Of a DNA stretch of 16,316 nt, positions 6,256 to 13,015 are shown piece after piece. The notes under the pieces are model-generated. The model saw only the letters and a list, made by a program, of their open reading frames with translations. It did no database searches and had not been told where the DNA came from. Source of the DNA: an uncultured Bacteroidota bacterium (GTDB lineage: Bacteria; Bacteroidota; Bacteroidia; Bacteroidales; P3); contig CACXCY010000053.1 of NCBI GenBank assembly GCA_902766265.1, forward strand, positions 1-16,316. Direction: 5' to 3'. Positions within the stretch are counted from its first letter, which is position 1, and each line of letters opens with the position of its first letter. The translations under genes were made by a program, and so were the position numbers.

Positions 6256-7995
6256 ATGACATTTGGACAGATATTATTGATTATAGTTAATTTTGCCGGT
6301 GCGCTGGCGGTATTCCTCTTCGGCATGAAGCTTATGAGCGAGGGTTTGCAGAAGGTGGCGGGCAACCGTATGCGCAATATCCTGGGGCATATCACCAACA
6401 GCCCAGCCAGCGGCATCCTCACCGGCACGGCGGTGACTGCCGCTATCCAGTCGTCGTCGGCAACGACGGTCATGGTGGTAGGCTTCGTCAATGCCGGCCT
6501 GCTCTCGCTGGCGGGAGCCATAGCGGTCATCATGGGCGCTAATATCGGCACCACGGTGACGGCGTGGATTATCTATCTCTTCGGTTTGGGTACGGGCGAC
6601 GGTATTTTTAGTCTCCCGATGCTTTGCGGCGCTATTGCGCTGGGGTTCATGTTTGCCAAGACGGACAAACTCAAGTCTATCGGTGAGTTCTTTGTGGGTC
6701 TTGCGTTGCTTCTGGTGGGCATGGAGTACCTGCAGCAGGCCATGCCCGACTTGCAGCAATATCCTCGTTTTCTGGAGTTCCTCGGCCGGTTGAGCGACTT
6801 CGGCTTCTGGTCTATACTCATCTTCATTGTCGTCGGCGCTTTGCTCACTTGTCTGGTGCAGGCCAGTGCCGCCATGATGGCCATCACGCTGGTGATGTGT
6901 TACAACGGATGGATAGGGTTTGATATGGCTGTGGCCCTCGTCATGGGGCAGAACATCGGTACCACCATCACGGCCAATCTCGCCGCCATCGTCTCCAACG
7001 CCATGGGCAAGCGTGCCGCACGGGCTCACCTGGTGTTCAACGTGGTGGGCGTGCTGATCACGCTCATCGTCTTCCGTCCGGTGATGGCTGTTATCGCCGA
7101 AGCCACCACGGGCATGTGTGCCGACCCCTATCTCTTGCCGACGGATGCCGGCTACAATCCCACAGCCATCCCATTGGCCCTGTGTTTCTTCCATACGTTC
7201 TTCAACGTCGTCAACACGCTGATACTCGCCTGGTTCATCCCAGCCATCGTCAGGGTGGTCAACTGGATGGTCAAGCCCGCCGAGGAAGAGGGCGAAGACG
7301 AATTCCGCCTCACCTATATCGGCAGCGGCTTCCTCAACACGGCCGAGCTCAATATGCAGGCAGCCCAGAAGGAGATTGAGAACTTCTCCAAGCGTGTGCT
7401 CCGCATGTACACTTTCCTCCCCGGGCTGCGCACGGCCAAGGATGACGCCGAGTTCGAGGAACGGGTGGAACGCATTGCCAAGTACGAAGGCATCACCGAC
7501 CGTATGGAGATGGAAATATCCCAGTTCCTCACCAAGATAGCCACGGGCGACCTCTCCAAAGAGGGCTCCCAACGCATCAGCTCCATGCTCCGTATTGTGG
7601 ACAATCTGGAGAGCATCGGCGACGCCATCTACCAGATAGCCATGCAGCGCAAGAACAAGCGCGAGACGGCTGTTCATTTCGACCAGGGGATGAACGATAA
7701 CCTGAGCCACATGAACGACCTTGTGCAGCATTCGCTCGATGTGATGGACGCCAACCTCCATACCGACTACAGCCACATCGACCTCGATGCCGCCTATGCT
7801 GCTGAGCACGACATCAACAATTACCGCGATGTGCTGCGTGCCCGCCATCTCGACGCGTTGAAACTCGGTGTCTACGATTTCTCCATCGGCAACGCCTACA
7901 GCGGTATCTACGCACTTTATGAGAAGCTGGGCGACTATGTAATCAATGTCAGCGAGGCCATCGACAGCAGCCGCAAGAACACCGAGGATGTTTGA
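6256..7995 (+). CDS. Na+/phosphate cotransporter family protein with PhoU-like C-terminal domain
   Basis: 579 residues from ATG 6256. The membrane part has the family's inverted duplication: the first repeat carries QSSSATT (65-71) and MGANIGTT (93-100); the second carries QASAAMMA (202-209) and MGQNIGTT (230-237), where an alanine replaces the first serine of the usual QSSS. HTFFNVVNT (313-321) is also typical. From about residue 360 the protein turns helical and charged, matching the PhoU-like region found in bacterial Na/Pi-cotransporter II proteins. It should import phosphate or a related anion with Na+ across the inner membrane, the tail possibly gating it. It has its own promoter and is transcribed away from rpsO. 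The reading frame continues open past the TGA with a Pro/Ser/Glu-rich repeat, noted separately. Confidence 0.92.
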   Translation: MTFGQILLIIVNFAGALAVFLFGMKLMSEGLQKVAGNRMRNILGHITNSPASGILTGTAVTAAIQSSSATTVMVVGFVNAGLLSLAGAIAVIMGANIGTTVTAWIIYLFGLGTGDGIFSLPMLCGAIALGFMFAKTDKLKSIGEFFVGLALLLVGMEYLQQAMPDLQQYPRFLEFLGRLSDFGFWSILIFIVVGALLTCLVQASAAMMAITLVMCYNGWIGFDMAVALVMGQNIGTTITANLAAIVSNAMGKRAARAHLVFNVVGVLITLIVFRPVMAVIAEATTGMCADPYLLPTDAGYNPTAIPLALCFFHTFFNVVNTLILAWFIPAIVRVVNWMVKPAEEEGEDEFRLTYIGSGFLNTAELNMQAAQKEIENFSKRVLRMYTFLPGLRTAKDDAEFEERVERIAKYEGITDRMEMEISQFLTKIATGDLSKEGSQRISSMLRIVDNLESIGDAIYQIAMQRKNKRETAVHFDQGMNDNLSHMNDLVQHSLDVMDANLHTDYSHIDLDAAYAAEHDINNYRDVLRARHLDALKLGVYDFSIGNAYSGIYALYEKLGDYVINVSEAIDSSRKNTEDV

Positions 7996-8040
7996 CACCC
8001 ACCGGTGGAATGGTCCGTTTTACCGCCACCTCCCGAAAAT

Positions 8041-8119
8041 GGGACTTCAGGTGAAGTGTCCGTGGACACATCAGCTGAAGAGTCCCCGAACACTTCACCT
8101 GAAGACCCTTTTCAGGCCC
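8041..8119. repeat. Degenerate 24-bp tandem repeat containing an 18-bp inverted repeat
   Basis: Three units start at 8048, 8072 and 8096: CAGGTGAAGTGTCC, CAGCTGAAGAGTCC and CACCTGAAGACCC. The outer two form an inverted repeat, CTTCAGGTGAAGTGT (8045-8059) with ACACTTCACCTGAAG (8090-8104), perfect over 15 bp and extended by GGG/CCC after one mismatch. It lies 46 bp past the cotransporter stop and is followed by TTTT, so it may terminate that transcript. The 24-bp unit also keeps the upstream reading frame open. Confidence 0.7.
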
Positions 8120-8183
8120 CTCCGGTTTTGCCCGGGGGCGCGGCGCTATGGCCTTGCAGGTCGCAGCCAGCGTACCCTCCTAT

Positions 8184-8239
8184 CGACTGCAGTCGATTTT
8201 GCAACCGACTATAGCCGATTTGTAAACCGACTATAGTCG
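8184..8239. repeat. Palindrome array 1: three 12-bp palindromes at 22-bp pitch
   Basis: Units at 8184-8195 (CGACTGCAGTCG), 8206-8217 (CGACTATAGCCG) and 8228-8239 (CGACTATAGTCG), each separated by 10 bp of the type ATTTTGCAAC. The array ends 73 bp before the -7 box of the C10 peptidase promoter. The second unit carries one substitution that breaks its symmetry. Confidence 0.9.
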
Positions 8240-8289
8240 ATGCAAAAAACGACCTTGGAAGAAAATGGTGTCGACGACCTTCGTTTTTC

Positions 8290-8320
8290 TTGTGTGATAT
8301 TCCTTTTTTTTGTACCTTTG
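8290..8320 (+). promoter_or_regulatory. Promoter of the C10 peptidase gene
   Basis: TTG at 8290-8292, a 20-bp spacer, then TACCTTTG at 8313-8320, a close fit to the Bacteroidetes sigma consensus. A T run directly precedes the -7 box. The spacing to the start codon at 8523 gives a leader of roughly 195 bases. The same layout recurs before the gene at 12557. Confidence 0.75.
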
Positions 8321-8391
8321 CCACCGTCAATGCGAAATGTATGTATGCCCGACAACTTTATAGCAACTTGATTTTTAGCATTATATCTTTC

Positions 8392-8433
8392 ATGAAAGAG
8401 CCCCGCAGTCGCCAGGGAGAGTCTCTTTTTCAT
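8392..8433 (+). promoter_or_regulatory. Leader hairpin with U run upstream of the C10 peptidase
   Basis: ATGAAAGAG (8392-8400) faces CTCTTTTTCAT (8423-8433), with CCC/GGG able to pair inside. The descending arm ends in five T, so it resembles an intrinsic terminator or attenuator within the leader. Base pairing is imperfect because of the extra T residues. Confidence 0.35.
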
Positions 8434-8522
8434 AATTATTTGTCAATGGTTTGTACTTGCCACTGGATGGAGTGGCGGGGCGGTTTGTTTTTGCAGATTA
8501 TCAATAATTAATACCTAATCAT

Positions 8523-11500
8523 ATGAAACGTACATTTACATTTCTGATGTTTTTGTTGCTGACTCTTGGCGCGATGGCCTTGCCGGTTGACAGCCGGCGT
8601 GCACTCCAAACGGCAACGACTTTTTGGCGTGCACAAGGATTGCAGGGCGCTCTCGCGGAGCGACCGACGGAGTTCGCACATCTGCATCTCTTTGTAGGCG
8701 AGAAGGGCGGATTTGTGATTGTCAGCGCCGACGATGTAGCGCGTCCCGTGCTCGGCTGGAGTGCCTGTGCACCAGTCGGCGACACATTACATTCAGCTAT
8801 GCGCAACTGGCTGCTAGGTTACGACAGCCAGATTGAAATGGCGGTGTTGACAGGACACACGTCCGGCAGACGGTGGGATGCTTCCGACACGCTGGTCTCC
8901 ACCGTCGGACCGCTGATGACCACAACCTGGAACCAGTTACCCTTCTACAACACCCTCTGTCCTGTTGACAGCAGCAGCCAGAATGCCCACGTCCTCACCG
9001 GATGCGTAGCCACCGCCACAGCGCAGGTGATGAAGTATTGGAACCATCCCGTCACCGGCCGTGGCAGTCACACATATAGCAGCAGTTATGGCACAGAGAC
9101 GGCACACTTTGACTCTACCACCTACGCGTGGAGCCAGATGCCAAACGCCCTGACCTCCTCCAGCACCCCCGCTCAGGTGGCGGCAGTGGCGCAGCTGATG
9201 TACCATGTGGGCGTAGCCGTCGAAATGGGGTATGGCGCTAACATGAGTAGTGCTTACGATGTCTCGGGAGGAAAGACGTATGCCTGTTCGGAGCACGCAT
9301 TGAAGCAGTATTTCCGTTATGCCAACACGGTGCGCAGCATTTCACGGGGTAGCTACAGTCAGCAGGAATGGTTCGACGTCATACGGCACGAGATAGACTC
9401 GCTGCGTCCAGTGCTTTACGATGGTTCTGGCGTCTCCGTAGCGCATGCCTTTGTATGCGACGGATACGATGGCCAGCAGCGGCTCCACATCAACTGGGGT
9501 TGGGGCGGCTATTGTGACGGCTATTTCTACAGCGACGCTCTCGACCCGGAAGGCAGTGGCGCCGGCGGCAATGTCGAAAACAGTTATACCATGGGGCAAT
9601 CTGCCATCATTGGCATTGAGCCCGACAGCAGCGTCGCGGCGTCGCAGTATACCGTGACACTTGCGGCCACACAGGGCGGCACGGTGAGCGGTGCAGGTAT
9701 CTATAATGCAGGTGACATGGTCACCTTTACGGCCACTCCTGCAAGTGGCTATCGTTTTGACCACTGGAGCGACGGCGTGGGCTGGAATCCCCGTGCGCTG
9801 CCTCTGTATGGCAATATGAACCTCACAGCCACTTTTGTCCGTGCCGATGCCACCGACACATTGCAGTGGGACAACGGCGCGTGGGTGAATTCCTATTATA
9901 CCAATCCATCGTGGTTTGGCAACCGTCTGCTACCTATCTCGCGCACTGCAACCTTTGCCGACAGTTTGCTGGCGGGTCGCCGACAACTGACGGCTGTGAT
10001 GTACTTTACTATAGACACTGGCATGCACACCGTGGAGGTCTACTACGGCGACAGCACCTACAGCAAGACATCCCGTGCCTTGTATCCGGGATTTTGGAAC
10101 ACGATGTACATGGACGACACCATACTTTTGGATACCAACCATAGTATGTCGGTCTCAGTTACTTGGCCTGTGCATGCGCCGGTGATGGCCTCCAACGTGT
10201 TCCCCATCCGAGCTATTACTGACGGCATGTTCCGTCCGCACGTCTTGACGGTGATAGGTGGTACAGGCAGCGGTGTCTACCCGACCGACACTACCGTGGC
10301 CATCACCGCTGTACCGCCCGACAGCGGCTATGTGTTTATCCACTGGAGCGACGGCGTCACAGCCAATCCGCGCACGGTGCGGCTGACGTCGGACAGTACC
10401 TTCACGGCCGTCTTCCGCACACCCGATATGTTCTATCTCAATGTAGTGGCCAACGATACCTCGCTGGGTTATGTGACCAACGTCAGCGGCTGGTACATCA
10501 ACAACGATTATAATGTGCTATGGCGTATAGGCGAAGTATTGTACGGGGATCCTTGGATTGTGGCCCACCCGTATGCTCACGCTCGCGTAGACCACTGGGA
10601 TGTTCCACAGATATGCATCGACTCCGGTGCTTTTGACCGCTACAGCCGTGCCGATTTGTTGTCGGTGGGGCGGACGGGGTTCCTGCATGACACCGTTACG
10701 CTGACGGCGGTCTTTGTGCCTGTCAACAGCAATGACACCTTGCACTACGATGATAGGAGTCTCAATAGCTATAAGCGTCTCTCGGATACGAGCACTTACT
10801 ACCGCTGGGGGGTCAAGTACGACACCGCTGCGTTGGCGGGTTGTACTGTGGTGTCGGCTGTCGAGGCCTACTTCATGCCAGTGGTCGGCGCCAACAATAT
10901 GTCTGCGTGTCAGTATACCATACAGGTGTGTCAGGGTGGCAACGACAGTCCCTCGAACATTTTGCGCAGCGAGACTTTGTCGGTCGCCGCATCTGGTTGG
11001 CGCACAGTTAATTTCTCTACCCCTGTTGCCATCTCGTCATCGCAACCTCTTTGGATTGTCATTAGCTGCCGCCACACCACGGCATACCCGCACATGACAC
11101 CATTGACCAGTGGCAACTATTGCGGTAATCCCAATGGCAACTATGTGTGGACATCGCAATATGGATGGTCGCACTTCAACGAATCCTATGGCGACAATGG
11201 ATGGGAATTTGACCCCAGCAACGACTGGACTTTTACCACGTGGCTTATCCACGCCATCACCACCGTGCCGCCTACGCCGGAGTACACCATCACCGTGGTT
11301 TCCAACAATCCCACCATGGGTACCGTTCAAGGTGGGGGCACCTTCGAAGAGGGAACTCAAACGACCATCAGCGCCATCCCCAACACAGGATACCACTTCA
11401 TCCGCTGGCAGGACGGCAACACCGCCAATCCGCGTACCATCACGGTGACCGCCGACCGCACCTATACCGCCTATTTCGAGGCCGACGCATATACCATTAC

Positions 11501-12128
11501 GGTGGTCTCCGACAACATCACTATGGGTACTGTTGAAGGTGGCGGCTCCTTTGCCCCTGGCACCAGGACAACCATCCGCGCTGTCCCCAACGAAGGTATA
11601 CGCTTCACTCGCTGGCAAGACGGCAACACTGCCAATCCACGTACCATTACCGTGACTGGGGACTGTACCTACACTGCCTATTTCGAGCCCGACGTATATG
11701 TCATCACGGTGATTTCCTCCAATCGCGCCATGGGCTCCGTTGAGGGTGGCGGCTCCTATGTATATGGCCGCCAGATTAACATCCGCGCTATTCCCAACGA
11801 GGGTTTCATCTTCACTTCATGGCAGGATGGCAACTCCGACAATCCACGGACCATCACCGTGTACGGGAACAGTACTTACACTGCCTATTTCGAGTCCGCC
11901 CCCGAGGAGGGTATCGACCACATCGGCTATGACGGTATCAGCATCTACACGCGTGACGGACGCCTCGTGGTCGAGGGAACGACTGATGAAGTGAGGGTGT
12001 TCGACGTCATGGGGCGTCGCATTCGCCGATTTGTTGCCGGCTCGACCGACGGCGAATCCCTGCCCATCGGTGTCTATATGGTTCAGGTCGGCAACCGCCC
12101 GGCACGGAAAGTTGTAATCCTCCAGTGA
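8523..12128 (+). CDS. C10 family cysteine peptidase with InlB-type repeats and T9SS sorting domain
   Basis: 1201 residues. A signal peptide (1-20) is followed by a streptopain-type propeptide ending VIVSADDVARPVLGWS (66-80). The catalytic domain (about 120-366) has the nucleophile Cys161 in TGCVATATAQVMKYW, the catalytic His308 in AHAFVCDGYD, and HINWGWGG (322-329). Then come two InlB/Listeria-Bacteroides repeats (376-439, 574-632) separated by a beta-rich segment, a divergent longer one (638-732), a beta-sandwich-like region (740-915), and three tandem 69-residue repeats (921-1127). The end (about 1137-1201, RVFDVMGRRI...GVYMVQVG) is a type A T9SS sorting domain, so it should be exported across the outer membrane and be surface-attached or released. 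Family members are secreted SpeB-like proteases; the repeats probably bind host or surface ligands. It is the only gene between its promoter and the next promoter. Confidence 0.93.
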   Translation: MKRTFTFLMFLLLTLGAMALPVDSRRALQTATTFWRAQGLQGALAERPTEFAHLHLFVGEKGGFVIVSADDVARPVLGWSACAPVGDTLHSAMRNWLLGYDSQIEMAVLTGHTSGRRWDASDTLVSTVGPLMTTTWNQLPFYNTLCPVDSSSQNAHVLTGCVATATAQVMKYWNHPVTGRGSHTYSSSYGTETAHFDSTTYAWSQMPNALTSSSTPAQVAAVAQLMYHVGVAVEMGYGANMSSAYDVSGGKTYACSEHALKQYFRYANTVRSISRGSYSQQEWFDVIRHEIDSLRPVLYDGSGVSVAHAFVCDGYDGQQRLHINWGWGGYCDGYFYSDALDPEGSGAGGNVENSYTMGQSAIIGIEPDSSVAASQYTVTLAATQGGTVSGAGIYNAGDMVTFTATPASGYRFDHWSDGVGWNPRALPLYGNMNLTATFVRADATDTLQWDNGAWVNSYYTNPSWFGNRLLPISRTATFADSLLAGRRQLTAVMYFTIDTGMHTVEVYYGDSTYSKTSRALYPGFWNTMYMDDTILLDTNHSMSVSVTWPVHAPVMASNVFPIRAITDGMFRPHVLTVIGGTGSGVYPTDTTVAITAVPPDSGYVFIHWSDGVTANPRTVRLTSDSTFTAVFRTPDMFYLNVVANDTSLGYVTNVSGWYINNDYNVLWRIGEVLYGDPWIVAHPYAHARVDHWDVPQICIDSGAFDRYSRADLLSVGRTGFLHDTVTLTAVFVPVNSNDTLHYDDRSLNSYKRLSDTSTYYRWGVKYDTAALAGCTVVSAVEAYFMPVVGANNMSACQYTIQVCQGGNDSPSNILRSETLSVAASGWRTVNFSTPVAISSSQPLWIVISCRHTTAYPHMTPLTSGNYCGNPNGNYVWTSQYGWSHFNESYGDNGWEFDPSNDWTFTTWLIHAITTVPPTPEYTITVVSNNPTMGTVQGGGTFEEGTQTTISAIPNTGYHFIRWQDGNTANPRTITVTADRTYTAYFEADAYTITVVSDNITMGTVEGGGSFAPGTRTTIRAVPNEGIRFTRWQDGNTANPRTITVTGDCTYTAYFEPDVYVITVISSNRAMGSVEGGGSYVYGRQINIRAIPNEGFIFTSWQDGNSDNPRTITVYGNSTYTAYFESAPEEGIDHIGYDGISIYTRDGRLVVEGTTDEVRVFDVMGRRIRRFVAGSTDGESLPIGVYMVQVGNRPARKVVILQ
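11283..11903 (+). repeat. Three tandem 207-bp coding repeats (69-residue InlB-type B-repeats)
   Basis: Units 11283-11489, 11490-11696 and 11697-11903 have exactly the same length with no indels. Shared protein landmarks are YTITVVS, MGTVEGGG, RWQDGNTANPRTITV and YTAYFE. Units 1 and 2 are closest; unit 3 is more diverged (SWQDGNSDNPRTITV). They lie directly before the T9SS sorting domain and look like recent tandem expansion. Confidence 0.9.
11931..12128 (+). repeat. 198-bp T9SS tail segment, copy A (see 15686-15883)
   Basis: This stretch encodes the T9SS C-terminal sorting domain of the C10 peptidase and matches 15686-15883 without gaps. I count 10 differences in 198 bp, six of them synonymous, with a 79-bp block identical in both (11967-12045 and 15722-15800). 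The flanking coding sequence on the left is unrelated. Confidence 0.93.
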
Positions 12129-12221
12129 TGAATGCTTATCGAAGGGAATGTTGTCCCTAAGAGGGTAACCTCATTTCCAAGAGGAAATATTATATAGAAG
12201 AATCAAAGCGGTTTCCAAAAT

Positions 12222-12321
12222 CGACTGCAGTCAGTTTGCCTATCGACTGCAGTCGATTTTGCAACCGACTATAGTCGATTTGCAAACTGACTATAGTCGA
12301 TTTGCAAACTGACTATAGTCG
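12222..12321. repeat. Palindrome array 2: five 12-bp palindromes at 22-bp pitch
   Basis: Units start at 12222, 12244, 12266, 12288 and 12310: CGACTGCAGTCA, CGACTGCAGTCG, CGACTATAGTCG, then TGACTATAGTCG twice. Spacers are exactly 10 bp, mostly ATTTGCAAAC, and contain the 8-bp palindrome TTTGCAAA centred 11 bp from the neighbouring palindrome centres. The unit order (CTGCAG centres first, CTATAG later) is the same as in array 1. It ends 64 bp before the -7 box of the next promoter. Confidence 0.93.
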
Positions 12322-12361
12322 ATGCAAAAACTGCCTTCATGAAAACGGGGCATCGGTCGCC

Positions 12362-12393
12362 TTTTGTCGGCATCTCCTTTTTTTGTATCTTTG
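12362..12393 (+). promoter_or_regulatory. Promoter of the propeptide-like / S8 protease unit
   Basis: TTTTG at 12362-12366, a 19-bp spacer, then TATCTTTG at 12386-12393, followed by CATCCG. A T run precedes the -7 box, as in the C10 promoter. The start codon is at 12557, giving a leader of about 155 bases. No second promoter is visible before the S8 gene. Confidence 0.78.
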
Positions 12394-12417
12394 CATCCGT
12401 TAAAAAGAGTGGGATAC

Positions 12418-12461
12418 GATTAGAAAACATACTTTATAACGTGGTTGTGAGTTTTCTAATC
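12418..12461 (+). promoter_or_regulatory. 11-bp hairpin in the leader of the propeptide-like gene
   Basis: GATTAGAAAAC (12418-12428) and GTTTTCTAATC (12451-12461) are perfect inverted repeats around a 22-base loop that contains ACTTTATA. It begins about 20 bases after the expected transcription start. A similar ACTTTATA lies at the same distance from the C10 promoter (8355-8362), but the hairpin arms are not conserved there. Confidence 0.55.
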
Positions 12462-12556
12462 AAAAACGCTATGCTCGCATACCAGGGGAAATCCCGCAAA
12501 GACAGGATGGTCGGTAAAACGATATCCATAGGAAAAACAGAACACAAACAGATTGT

Positions 12557-12991
12557 ATGAGACCGGCGATTATTTTTTCACTACTGCTGCTTATGGCATT
12601 GCCTATGTCGGCGCAGCATGATTTGGGGCCTCTGCCTGATATGGCGGTGAGCGACACTTCGGCAAAGCACCCTAACAACACCCGTATCTCGGCTGCTGCC
12701 GCTATGTTGCGGTCGGAGCTGGACAGGATGGGGCGCGATGTGAGGAAGGGCGACATCCGGCTTATTGAGCGCTACGCGTTGCAAAGAAAATGCGGCAGGT
12801 ATTATGTGCAGGCCTACGTCACGCTGGCTGACGGCCGCACGGAGCATGCGCTGAAGCCCTACCGCATCAAAACGGGAGCGCGGCAGGGAGCGACAGTCAC
12901 CGCACTTATTCCAACACGGCGGCTGGCAGCATTGATTGATTCGGGAGTGGCATCGGAAATTGATGTCTCCTTCCCGCTGAAAATAAAATAG
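12557..12991 (+). CDS. Small secreted protein resembling the propeptide of the adjacent S8 protease
   Basis: 144 residues with a clear signal peptide (MRPAIIFSLLLLMALPMSAQ) and no lipobox, so periplasmic or secreted. Residues about 50-140 align by eye with residues about 50-135 of the S8 protease encoded 24 bp downstream: IERYAL/CERYRL, VQAYVTL/VNAFVQL, TALIPTRRLAAL/SILVPLARYADL, SEIDV/CELID. In the protease that segment precedes the catalytic domain and is presumably its propeptide. The small protein stops where the catalytic domain would begin. I infer a stand-alone prodomain-like partner, either inhibitor or intermolecular chaperone, comparable in principle to I9-type inhibitors. It is co-transcribed with the protease from 12362-12393. 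I do not recognise a named family. Confidence 0.75.
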   Translation: MRPAIIFSLLLLMALPMSAQHDLGPLPDMAVSDTSAKHPNNTRISAAAAMLRSELDRMGRDVRKGDIRLIERYALQRKCGRYYVQAYVTLADGRTEHALKPYRIKTGARQGATVTALIPTRRLAALIDSGVASEIDVSFPLKIK

Positions 12992-13015
12992 TAAAACGTC
13001 AAAAACAGATAAACC

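Larger units (their letters stand above)
7996..8522. other. Upstream region of the C10 peptidase: repeats, palindrome array, promoter, leader
   Basis: No gene is supported in these 527 bp. In order it holds a 24-bp degenerate tandem repeat forming a long inverted repeat (8041-8108), the first palindrome array (8184-8239), the promoter (8290-8320), and a leader of about 200 bases with two possible hairpins, at 8392-8433 and at 8459-8476 (GCCACT/AGTGGC with a six-base loop). Confidence 0.7.
12129..12556. other. Upstream region of the propeptide-like gene: array, promoter, leader
   Basis: 428 bp without a supported gene. It holds palindrome array 2 (12222-12321), the promoter (12362-12393) and a leader of about 155 bases with a hairpin at 12418-12461. 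I see no clear terminator for the C10 peptidase gene, unless the palindromes at 12222 onward serve that role. Confidence 0.7.

Noticed and set aside
6274..7998. 574-codon minus-strand ORF opposite the cotransporter
   Set aside because: It is a shadow of a GC-rich gene; the plus frame has clear Na/Pi motifs, and the minus product is His/Asp/Gly-rich with no domain.
8184..12321. CRISPR array
   Set aside because: The repeat units are 12-bp palindromes with near-constant 10-bp spacers; CRISPR arrays have longer repeats and unique spacers of about 30 bp, and no cas gene is present.
12490..12530. c-di-GMP-I (GEMM) riboswitch before the propeptide-like gene
   Set aside because: A CGCAAAG segment recalls GEMM, but the partner helices and the tetraloop-receptor arrangement are not visible.
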